Below the pieces are notes generated by a model, which saw nothing but the letters and a program-made list of their open reading frames with translations, ran no database searches and had not been told where the DNA came from. Both the position numbers and the translations under genes were made by a program. This document shows, one piece after another, positions 46,431 through 55,889 of a stretch of DNA of 64,000 bases (positions are counted from its first letter, which is position 1; each line of letters begins with the position of its first letter). Source of the stretch: Glebionis coronaria (taxonomy: Eukaryota; Streptophyta; Magnoliopsida; Asterales; Asteraceae). The stretch spans positions 16,913,320-16,977,319 of the forward strand of contig CM046876.1 in assembly GCA_025667525.1 (NCBI GenBank), read 5' to 3'.

Positions 46431-47337
46431 AATCCAAACCAGCAGGTTTAACTCTTGGAGTGTCATTCTTGAATGTGTCAGCGTCTGAAAAGGAGACGTT
46501 GACAGGACTTGTTCCAGCACTGACATATGATGATCCAGTAACTGGATGCATATAAGAGTCCTTCTGATTGAATTGACCTTCACTATGAGAGAAGAAGGCC
46601 ATGTTGCTGGAGCTAGATTTGCTTCCATGATCTGAAAGAGTTTCATCTTCCAACAGTCTTAGTTTGTTGTAGATGTCATCAAACGAGGAGCTCTTGTAAG
46701 TATTGTTGGCAAGAATAGATCTTGCCTCAATCTTCCATGCCTCACCAAGACTTTTAAGAAAGGTAGCATTGGTGTCAACATCACCTACTTTTGTCCCCAT
46801 GAAGGACAACTTGCTTGTGATGTCAAGCAATCTGCTTCTCACACTACTCAGTTTCTCATTGGGCTGAGCTTTGAAGACAGCATAATCATGCAGAAGTTGC
46901 TTTTTCTTTTCTTCCTTAGTGTCTGCATTGCCACCATATGCAACTTCAAGTGCTTCCCAAAGATCCTTAGCAGATTCATAGCCTCTATATTTGTGCTGGT
47001 TTTCTTGTCCCAAAGAGACTTTCAGAATATTTAGGGCTTTCATGTCAACCCTTTTCTTTGCAATATCGTCAGCACCTACAGCTCTACCATCTCCAGGTTT
47101 TTATTTCTTATCTTCATCAGGGCATCCTTCAACAGCTGATCTTTGAGTAATGGCATCAAGAATCTTTTGAGCCTTATTGAATGAATTTCCATATTCAATA
47201 ATCTCCTAGAGTGTGTAGTCATAGATCCCTAGATATTGTTCAAAGTTGAACTTCCATAAGTCAAAGTGGGTTGCATCAAGCATGGGAATCTTGATATTAG
47301 GTAAGGCTGAGGAGGAGGAGGTTATTTCTTCAGACAT
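46431..47337 (-). pseudogene. gag: copia gag, N-terminal part
   Basis: Starts at ATG 47335-47337 (MSEEITSSSSALPN). The capsid region reads LDATHFDLWKFNFEQYL, then after TAG (Trp position, near 47208) KILDAITQRSA, then after TAA (near 47102) the frame is open from 47043: LWEALEVAYGG, LLHDYAVFKAQPNEKLSSV, FLKSLGEAW, down to the ATCCA duplication where gypsy copy A split the gene (AGLDLD on this side, TVCAYIASLP on the other at 36181). The UBN2-type copia gag fold is clear. Some 305 codons lie on this side of the break. Confidence 0.87.
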
Positions 47338-47422
47338 GATGTTGTTAGGGTTTCTGAGAAAATTAGGGTTTTGGTGTTTTTAGGATTCTGGTGTTCTTCA
47401 AAGATCAAAAGTTCCTCAACAA

Positions 47423-47434
47423 GCTCTGATACCA
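47423..47434 (-). other. Primer-binding site (tRNA-iMet type) of copia element
   Basis: On the minus strand TGGTATCAGAGC follows the 5' LTR after two bases, the standard copia initiator-tRNA site. Confidence 0.9.
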
Positions 47435-47436
47435 CT

Positions 47437-47963
47437 TGTTGATCCCAAACTTAGATCGATTAGCTTTGTGTATACGAGATTAGATCAAGTAATACACGTA
47501 GAGAAACCTTTGTATATGCTTTGTAAATCTAAGTGTTATGCGGAATTTAACACTTAAACAAGAACACACAAGATATAAACAAACTTTCACTTTGATTATC
47601 AATGTGGAACTTGCTTACAATGAAAGATGTTTATGAACGAAAACTTATGTAAAAACTTATATCAAACATTAACCTAAAGGCCTTCTTTTATAGATACAAG
47701 AAGCCTTGTACAATAAGCTACGTATCAACTATTCTAGGTAAAGATAAACATAGAAATACATTGTCGTTTCTATCCTTACTAGAAGTATTCTAGAATATAA
47801 TAAACGTGTAGATTATATCTTCCATCAGTGCTTGTCTTCAATGTGTCAACGCTTGACTTTAACTTGTCAACGCTTGAGCTGTCAGCGCTTACATTGTTCT
47901 TGTCAACGCTTGTTTTGTTCTTGTCAACGCTCAAGTGATTCTGGCCTTAATTTATTCCCAACA
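47437..47963 (-). repeat. 5' LTR of copia element (minus orientation)
   Basis: 527 bp, about five differences from 25735-26262. It holds the same cluster of TGTCARCGCT motifs (47825-47935). The GGTTG duplication follows at 47964. Confidence 0.93.
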
Positions 47964-48172
47964 GGTTGGATAGCCCTTTCATTCATTTTGACCCATTGTA
48001 AATTGTGTCAACATTGGTCTTACCATTTGGTTTGACCCATTTATAATACTGACTAACTAGTTGAACAGATGGAATAAAGACTTACAATTACTTTCCCACT
48101 TACCACACAAGTTAAATAGGACTCACTAGACCTATTAGATTACTATTCCTTTCATAACACCTTTTTCTATCA

Positions 48173-48628
48173 ATGGAAAGCCTTCCACCTTTTGGATCAC
48201 CACAAAGACCTAGGCCTATTGTCACACCAGGTGTTGTAAAACGATTTAAGGATGGCAATGTTACAGATGAGTTTGTGGCTTGGTATGGATATGTGGAACA
48301 CTATGAGTATCTGGATGATGATTACTGGTATGAAATATCTATTGATGCTAGTGAATCCAGTGAAGAAAGCTTAGAAGATACTGACAACCAAGGCCAATCC
48401 TCAAATCCAATCATAGCTACAAGATCCTAACCCAGTCAACCTGCTAACTTCATACCTGTATGCAAAAGTACCTCTTCAAATGCAATTACCAAAAGCCCTG
48501 TAGCCATAACTGGGGTTGTGCTTGGACTTGCTAGTCAAAGGACTTGGTCTTCTATTCAAGACAAACTAAGGAAGATGGTTGTGACAACCAACAAGGATGG
48601 AAAGGACAAGGGAAAGGGCAAAATCTAA
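48173..48628 (+). pseudogene. Unrecognised small ORF of the MULE, one in-frame stop
   Basis: From ATG 48173 (MESLPPFGSPQRPRP) the frame runs 152 codons to TAA 48626-48628, with one TAA at 48428-48430 that is one base from a Ser codon. Residues 1-60 look globular (KRFKDGNVTDEFVAWYGYVE, then DDDYWYEI), 61-85 are acidic and Ser-rich, and the C-terminal third is basic with a hydrophobic AITGVVLGLA segment and a lysine-rich end (KDGKDKGKGKI). I do not recognise a family. It lies inside the MULE boundaries between the transposase and the GRF pseudogene, so it is either a MULE accessory protein or a captured host gene fragment. Confidence 0.5.
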
Positions 48629-48885
48629 GTGCTATGGTCATTTTATGTGCTTTCATTATTATCTTTATGTTTTACTGTTATGTATGCTAGTGTTTTCTAT
48701 TTTGGGACTTCATGTAATGGTTTTTTACCATAAAATGAATGGAAGCATTAGCTAATATTGTGAACAAGAACATATAACTTATTTGGTCTATTAAGAAGTT
48801 CATTCAAATCTGGAAAAATGACCATTACATAATTATGTGGTCTATTAAGAAGTTCATTAACATTACTTGGCGAATTCCATTGAAA
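48629..48885. other. Intergenic part of the MULE
   Basis: AT-rich sequence between two converging genes. The word TTATTTGGTCTATTAAGAAG-like occurs twice (48780 and 48837 regions), a short direct repeat of about 25 bp. No gene. Confidence 0.45.
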
Positions 48886-49154
48886 CTAAAAACCAGACCA
48901 AAAAAACAACCAGCTGCACATTAGGAATTTCTTGAGGCTTTTGTTTGCAGCAACAAACATCTCCATATTTGCTTCCATTGCGTTTCTAGCCCTTAGTAAT
49001 CCAGGGATGATAGCAACTGCACGAGCACACATTGGAGGATCTACCCAAGAGAAAAATGGACAATAAGATGTTGAACAAGAGCGAAATGACGTCCTGGGTT
49101 TATATCAGTCCAAGATGTACGGACAATGGATTGATTACCACAAAAACAACTCAT
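48886..49154 (-). pseudogene. GRF-type zinc-finger protein carried by the MULE, one frameshift
   Basis: Reads from ATG 49152-49154 (MSCFCGNQSIVRTSWTDINP) to TAG 48886-48888. The GRF signature is visible: CFC, then TSWTDINPGRHF, then, in the neighbouring frame after one shift near 49060, CSTSYCPFFSW and VDPPMCARAVAIIPGLLRAR, followed by a short charged helix and a hydrophobic tail near 48886-48930. All four likely zinc ligands (C-x-C, C, C) are present once the shift is allowed for. GRF fingers bind single-stranded DNA or RNA in other proteins. It begins just inside the right TIR and is transcribed towards the transposase gene. About 89 residues, complete except for the shift. Confidence 0.72.
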
Positions 49155-49268
49155 GTTCCCTCAATCGTGTTGTGAAAAAATTAAGGTTTATAGTTTTGGG
49201 GATTTCTGGAAAATAAAAGCATGGATCGCTGGTACTTATAAAAGAGAAAGGGGTAGACTGTTTATAGT

Positions 49269-49439
49269 GAAAAGACAGTCCTACCCTCACATAACGAGTC
49301 AAAATTAACAGCAGTTAACGTTGGGGAGGCCGCTTGCTTACTTTCCCTTAATGTTGGGGAGGTTGTCTACACTTTCGTAAAAGTAGGGAGGCCGCCTACA
49401 TTTTGGGAAAACCACAGCGAGCATATTTGCATTTCTCTC
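49269..49439 (-). repeat. Right terminal inverted repeat of the MULE
   Basis: Inverse of 21932-22103, ending GCATTTCTCTC at the TACATTTTA duplication (49440-49448). It carries the same GGCGGCCTCCC / CAACCTCCCC sub-repeats. Confidence 0.88.
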
Positions 49440-49448
49440 TACATTTTA

Positions 49449-50025
49449 TGTAAGCCTTGTATATGTTTGTGTAAGTTAAGATGATTCTTAACACGCATAT
49501 TTAATGCAAGTCACCCCCAATACATCCTTCTGAGTATAATCTTTTTAATTTTCTTTTAATTTTCTAGTTAATTTAGGTTATTATGAATAGCATTATATAC
49601 ACGCCACTAAACCAAATCGCCTAAACCAACGTGCATGCACTCATTTAAGTGCATTACTATGTCATCCTTTATAAACCCTAAGTTAATCATGTTTCTTAGT
49701 CAAGAAAGATATTTGTACACAGTTTTAGATTGATCGTGAATTATGGTGTTCAATATCATTTATAAAACTTACAAAAGATGTGTTTCTCACCGTTCGTGTA
49801 TTGTAAGACCAAACTCACGCGTGAGTGTGGCTCAATAGAGCAACAACACACACGTGGATTTTAACTTGCCACATGATCTATTCGTTACTCCATTTAACCC
49901 TAGTATAAGTTGAAAACTCAAAAATTTTATTCTCGAATATATGTTTGGCAAAATAGTCAAAGTAAAAGTCCATTATCATGAAAATGACATAAAAAGAGAC
50001 AAACATGACTTCAAATATATGCCCT
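49449..50025. other. Intergenic, no gene seen
   Basis: AT-rich. A perfect palindrome ACTCACGCGTGAGT lies at 49813-49826, sharing its core with the one at 20718. Otherwise nothing recognised. Confidence 0.5.
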
Positions 50026-51387
50026 CTTTTTTGGTGAATGGTCAAGATTAAATGCTAAAAGTCTTCTTTCATATTCTTAAATTCTTCGAGTTGGCCTTTG
50101 ATCTTAAAGTCAATATCACAAAGAGTTGATATATGGGTGTTGGGGTGTCTAATGTTGATACTGCTACAGTTGCGTCCTCTCTCGGGTGCAACCTTGGGTT
50201 TTCCTTGTGCACCTATCTTGGCCTCCTAGTTGGTAGTAAGATGCGTTTTGTGAAGGTTGGATTGTAATCATAAACCGGTTCTGTGAGCGCCTCTCGTCTT
50301 GAAAAGCCAAGTCAATTTCGGTTGGTGTTAGACTGACTCTCATTAATTTGATTCTTGGAAGTCTTCCAACGTATTACCTCTCCCTCTTTAAGGCTCCCAA
50401 ATAAGGGCTCAATCTTTTAGAATCTTTAAGAAGTATATTCTTTTGGAGATTTAAAGATTTAAACCAAGGTATTAGTTGGATCAGGTGGAAATCTGTTTTT
50501 CTTAATAAAGAGCTTGGAGGTTTGGGTGTCGGATGCCTACAAGAAAATTTTTTGGGGCTTTTGGGAAAGTGGAAGTGGAGGTTCCTCACCAAGGATAAGG
50601 CGCTTCTACGTGCTATGATAATATATTTCTATGGAGAGGATGGGGGTTTTAATTCTGGTTCAGTCTCAAGCCACTCTACACTTGGAGGAATATGGGTTGA
50701 CATCTATAAGTTGTGAAGCATATTAAAAGCACCGATGGCTCATTCAAACATTCTTTTAAGCTTAAAGTTTCCAATGGTTCCAACATCCTTTTTTGGAAAG
50801 TCCCTTGGTGTGGAGGCGAATCTCCTCTCAAATAGATTTTTCCCAAGTTATATGCTCTTGAAAGTAATAAAGATGGCACTATCGTTGATATATGGTGTTG
50901 TGCGAATAACTCTTGGTGTGGTAACTGGTTTTTGCGCTTTGCTCTTCGCGGAAGATATCTGGATGACCTTTCTTCGCTCATTAGTATGATTGGTAACCGT
51001 TCCTTCTCGAAGGATGGTAATGATCATTTTCTTGGACGCGAGACATATCGGGTATGTTCAAAGTTAAATCTCTTTCATGATATATCCAAAACCTCTCCCT
51101 CAACGATTTTCTAATTGGCAAACATAATCGGTGGAACTCTTGGATTCTGAAAAAAGTAAACATTTACGTGTAGAGATCCTCGTTAAATAGGTTGCCAACG
51201 CGTCTTAGTATTCTATCTCGTGGAGTTAATACCGATTCTTCCGTTTGTCATTTGTGTGAGAATGAAGCGGAAAGTATTGACCATTGCCTTATTCATTGCC
51301 CGAGTGTGCTTCATGTTCGGAGAAAAGTTTGGGGAGCTGGTGGAATCTACTTGCCCCGGTTTCCTTCCCCTCGTTTTCCATAGTTGA
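50026..51387 (+). pseudogene. LINE (L1-type) reverse transcriptase C-terminus and zf-RVT domain, broken
   Basis: Protein traces across several frames match the region after the RT active site of plant LINEs: FGEWSRLNAKSLL near 50030, NLGFSLCTYLGLLVG near 50190, LINLILGSLPTYYLSLFKAP near 50340, SVFLNKELGGLGVGCLQ near 50490, WKVPWCGGESPLK near 50797, and the zf-RVT zinc ribbon near 51192-51320 with LPTRLSILSRGVN, VCHLCENEAESIDHCLIHC. Many stops and shifts. The 5' part, including YADD, is absent. The right edge at 51387 is the insertion point of the minus-strand gypsy LTR, so any remaining LINE sequence would lie beyond the window. Confidence 0.8.
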
Positions 51388-54073
51388 TGTAACACCCCAC
51401 TTTGATAAGTGGACCATTACGTGTATTTATGGCGTGTCATCAAAGCATGCAAGGTAATATGTACTAAAACATACATGACCAAAAAGGAAAACCGGAATCA
51501 AACATCGGTTGCCAAACATAAGCCCAAAACATAAATAAAGTAAATGAAATGAGAAGGACAAAACAAGTGTTCAAACAACCATAAGTATATGAACGCAAAA
51601 GGAGAATAAGTCTAAGGCAGCTTTCCTCCTATGCACGTCCTCTAAATGCTCAAGTATTTCCATGAGTACCTGCCGTCTTGGGACATGGAAAGGAAAGTAA
51701 CGGCTGAGCAATACGCTCAATGAACAGATATATGACATAGTATAAATGACATAACATAATAAAGATTGATTAGCAGCGGAAATGTATAAGTCCTGGAAAA
51801 CCTGGTACATATTTATAAAACTGGTTTTATAGTTTGAAAAGCTTATGATTAACTTATGATAACTGTATTTTAAATTTAGCCAAGAGCCCATATAGGTCAT
51901 GAGGTATCAACGTGCATGTATACTTAAAGGGGTGACCTCATCATGCAATTAGAGGGGTTGCCTCTAATTATACTGGTCTGGATAGGAGGGATCAACTCCT
52001 TGTGAAGGACGCGAGGCACACACAACAATCGCCATGAAAATCCTGAAAAACATGTAACTAGGATGCACCCATACGCCCCCACATGATAATATATATATAT
52101 GTCCAAAACTGAAAGGAACGCCACGAGCAATCACTCCGTCGGGGGGAAGTAATAACACTGGTGCCTCCAGTGTTATGGTTATGGTACCTCCATAACTAGA
52201 TGAACTTGCATGTATGTATATATAGCTCAGGCATTTAAAATAAAACATAAGCATTCAAAACATATAAAATAACTAAGGAAAACAGATGGCTGCAAATGGG
52301 GAATCCTAAATAAAAGAAGAGAATGTCCATACTGAAGGACGGAATATCCGTACCTTATGTCCAGTAGTGAAGCTAGAATAGAAGCTGAACGATCTACTCC
52401 GACTTAGCGGATACTACATAAATAAGGGACGTGCATGAGTTGTATGATTACTGAGTGTGTTACTGGTTCTGTGTGTTCTTAACTTATTTTATATGTTCTT
52501 GTCATGTTTTACTCTTTTAAGTGTTATATTGTATTTATTCATGTTTTACATGTATTCTGATTATGTATTTCATGTATTCTTGTATTACTATACGTGTAGT
52601 ATCATAATAAGTAACTTACTAAAAATAATAGGTTTCCAAAAATAGAAAGTTTCCAAGAATAGAAAGTTTCCAAAAATAGTAAGTTTCCTGAAATATAAAT
52701 TTTTTAAGAATAGAAAGTTTAAAAAAAATAGTAAGTTTCCTGAAATATATATAAGCTGGATTAATAAGTCTAAAAATATAAGCTAGTGCTTATTAGTCAT
52801 AAGTTATAAGTCATGATAATTTATTAGTAAAATCTATTAAATAAAATACTTAGGCTAATATGATTATTAATTAATAATATAATGCATAGTATTAATATGA
52901 ATTATTAATTAATAAAATGACATGATTAATTTAATAAAACTTTACTTTATATAAATAATTAAATTAAAGTATGGTTTTTAATTTAATTATGCCATGATAA
53001 AATACTTAGGCTAACTTCGTGAATTATTATACTAATAATTATAACCTAAGTTCATGGTTAATTTAATTAATTAATATCACATGTAAAATTAAATTAATTA
53101 ACAAATTAACTAAAAATGATTTAACCAAAAGCCTTAATGTACCCGAGCCCCAAAACCTGAGACAAAACCAAGCCAAGCACCAACAGCCGGCGGCTGTTGG
53201 TTTTGGTCAGTGGCTACGTAGCCAATGCTGTTGTCGTTCCACTGTTTGGCCGCAGGCTCCCACCGGCAGTGGTCGGTTCCCCCTGCTGTGCTCAAAGTTC
53301 CCATCGGCCTAGGTCGGTTCCCCCTGCCTTCACCCCCCCTGTTGGGTGTTTGGACCCTGCTGCTGATCGAACCAACGGCCACCGACCCTTATGGGGTTCG
53401 GCTGGCAGATTAACAAACACCACCGAGAGTCAATGACTCTCGATTTTCGTGAAAAACGAAACAAATCAACATATAAACCAGATTTCCCATGTGTTAAATC
53501 CTTTATTAACATGTTTATTAATTAGCTTTGCTCGTCATGAACAAAATAAAGATGATAAAAGATTAGGGATTCAAGAATTACCAATTTCGTGTATAAATTA
53601 AAGATTAGATGCCACGAACATAACCTGAATTAACAATGGTCCAAAACACTTTTTTCTCCCTTTGTGGTGTTCTACAGCCGGCACCCCCACAACATAAACC
53701 CTAGTCTTTTAAAAAAAACATGTCTAATGGAAGAAAGTGAAACTTTGTGTTGTTAAATTTTCATAACGGGCCGGGCTTGGGCCTTTTCCTTTCCTTCTCT
53801 TTTTGCCGACTAGCCCACACACACACATACATATTCCATCTTAATTTTTCGTGCATAAATATTTATCGTGTGTCTTCGTATTCTAAGTTTCGTGTTTTAT
53901 TTCTTGTCATGTTATAAATATTATACGTAACTATTTATCGTGTATTGATAATATACATAATACTTGAAATTTATATTCGTGACGCGTGTCGTATATCATT
54001 AAATGTTAAGTTTTAATTTAATCAGGTTTCATGTATTTAATATTCTTGGGTATTTTATTATGCGGGTTTTACA
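51388..54073 (-). repeat. LTR of a minus-strand Tekay/Del-like gypsy element (copy C)
   Basis: Read on the minus strand it starts TGTAAAACCCGCAT at 54073 and ends GGGGTGTTACA at 51388, the same ends as copies A and B but well diverged from them (2686 bp). It retains the 17-bp array, inverted, at 52631-52745, and the LTR words around 51650-52400. A GC-rich block at 53140-53420 is specific to this copy. As the internal region lies to its right, it is the 3' LTR. The presumed target duplication on this side is GTTGA at 51383-51387; its partner is outside the window. Confidence 0.85.
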
Positions 54074-55889
54074 ACTCTTTCCCTCTAAAAAGAATAATTC
54101 GTCCTCGAATTAGAGATACGATAATCTAGTAAAGGACATGGACGTACATGACTGTAAAGGAACTGGAACATGACGTGACAGAAAAGAACATATCTGAATT
54201 ATGGAAGAAAAATAATAAGAAGTCCTGATGGACCCCTCCGTTCCATGTGGCTTCCCGCTCGAAACGGTTCTTCCAAGAGATCTTGACAAAATTGCAAATG
54301 TTGGTCTTCATGACCCTGACTTGACGATACGTAAAAGTTTCTAGTTCATCAACGTAAGATAAATCCTCATGAGTATGATCGAGTGGGTAAGGAATAACGT
54401 GCTAGGTTAGATGAAACGTTATGATGCAAAATAACCTGGAATAACTAACATTAGTAACGTCTGAGCAATGATGCACGAGACATACTGAAACGTAGTACGT
54501 GAACAATTATGAACGTCACGTGAACAATTGTGAGTGTGATACGTGAAGATATGGTGACTGTAATATGAGAGCACATAGTGCATGAGGATACGTGCAACAT
54601 ATCGTGAACGTGATATGAGAACGTGGAATGAACATGACATGTGAAACTATCGTGAACATGAGATAACTGAGGAGGTAACGCCAAACGATATGAAGTGAGA
54701 CATGAAATGTGACGTCAAACGTCTATCTAAGGATGGAAATTTTATTGAAGTTGGGTTTGGTCTCTCAAGCTTTCTGTAAAACTTTCCAGAACGAAAAGTG
54801 AAACGTAAATCGTAAGCTAGAATACGATCATGAACATGAACAGTGTCATGAACGTGAGTGCGAAAGAAAATCGTAAATTTGAACAAGGACATGAACATAA
54901 ATAATAAACACGAACATGAACCTTTATTTGGTTCGATAGCTGAAGGAGTTCCAGTGATCGTACGATCCTTGGCTGGAAGATGTCTGATAATCTGTTAGCT
55001 ATGAAATTCTTGCAGATGGAAGGATTTTGTAGACTTGGTCAAACGGTTGAAGACAACCCAGATAGCATCATGCTTCTTCTGAGCCTGCGGTAATCTGGTA
55101 ACAAAATCCATGAAGATCTCGCCCCCATTTTCGTTCAAATTCCTACTGGTCGAAAATAAACTGCTAGCATGTTGGTGTTCTATCATAACCTGTTGGCATG
55201 TCAGACATCTAGATATGAACGTAACTGCAGCTTGGTTCACTAGGAACTGGATACATAGAAGTTTGAAAAAATAAATTATGATTCTCTGAAATTAGACTTC
55301 TCTTAGCGTAAGATCCTCTGGAACACATAATTTAGTGTAGGATTATCTCCTTTATGCGTAAGCTTAGTCATGGTAAAACTAGTCGTGAGAAACAATGTGA
55401 TTCAACGTGTCACTGTAATCAACCAAAATTCGTACCTGAAAAGGGTTCAGTGTACTACTTCTCCTGTCTTATACTTTGTAACATATTATGAAGATGGTCT
55501 CCGTGCTCTTCTCTGTACTTAGAGGAAATCAAATTATTGTCGACGAACACAATACTGTCTTGTCTATGAACTCATGGGGAAATTCCGTTCATCAAGTCCA
55601 TAAATGATCCTGGAGCATTCGTGAGACCAAAACAAAATCATGAATTTAGCATGACCAAATCGTGTACGAATAGAAGCCATGGAAATGTCCTCCTCTTTCA
55701 CTCGTCACTGTTGTCAGCATGATCGTAAATCAATTTTGGAAAAGTGCTTAACACCCTGTAGTCGATCGTATACGTCATCGATACGTGGAGGAGGATAACG
55801 GTTATGAAGGGTAATTTGTTTTAATCGACGGTAGTCGACACATAATCTCATGTTACCGTCCTTCTCCTTGAAGGTTCTTCTAGAATTTA
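54074..55889 (-). pseudogene. pol: Internal 3' half of gypsy copy C (RT, integrase, end of pol), cut by copy B
   Basis: A purine tract (TTTTTAGAGGGAAAGAGT on the minus strand) abuts the LTR. Reading the minus strand from 55889: RT fragment [20 protein letters not shown] and [20 protein letters not shown] (to 55714), further RT traces RVKEEDISMASIRTRFGHAKF near 55650, an integrase zinc region CLTCQQVMIEHQHASS near 55180, MDFVTRLPQAQKKHDAIWVV near 55080, and end-of-pol sequence near 54230-54330. In this copy the codon after VDYR is CGA (Arg), where copies A and B have TGA, so C is closer to a functional ancestor. Stops and frameshifts still break it. The 5' half would lie beyond copy B. Confidence 0.82.

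Larger units (their letters stand above)
25735..47963 (-). mobile_element. SIRE/Maximus-like Ty1/copia retrotransposon with env-like ORF, itself interrupted
   Basis: LTRs of 528 and 527 bp (25735-26262 and 47437-47963), TGTTG...CAACA ends, and a perfect 5-bp target duplication GGTTG (25730-25734 and 47964-47968). On the minus strand the order is gag, protease, integrase, RT, RNase H (the copia order), then a long extra ORF, as in the SIRE/Maximus lineage. Excluding the nested gypsy element (36187-46425) it is about 12 kb. The LTRs show about five differences by eye, so it is fairly young, yet the genes hold several stops. A 10-bp motif ARCGYTGACA is scattered throughout. Confidence 0.93.
21932..49439 (+). 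mobile_element. Mutator-like element (MULE) with long TIRs, 9-bp target duplication and nested insertions
   Basis: TACATTTTA flanks the element perfectly at 21923-21931 and 49440-49448. Both ends begin GAGAGAAATGC and stay alignable for about 170 bp as inverted repeats. Without the nested copia element (22.2 kb) the MULE is about 5.3 kb. It carries a transposase pseudogene on the plus strand at the left, an unrecognised ORF at 48173-48628 and a GRF zinc-finger pseudogene on the minus strand next to the right TIR. The intact boundaries with a perfect duplication show a true transposition event even though all three genes are broken. Confidence 0.92.

Noticed and set aside
53197..53436. GC-rich ORFs in the LTR of copy C that look like an exon
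   Set aside because: Open in several frames at once because of GC-rich composition, no recognisable domain, inside an LTR.
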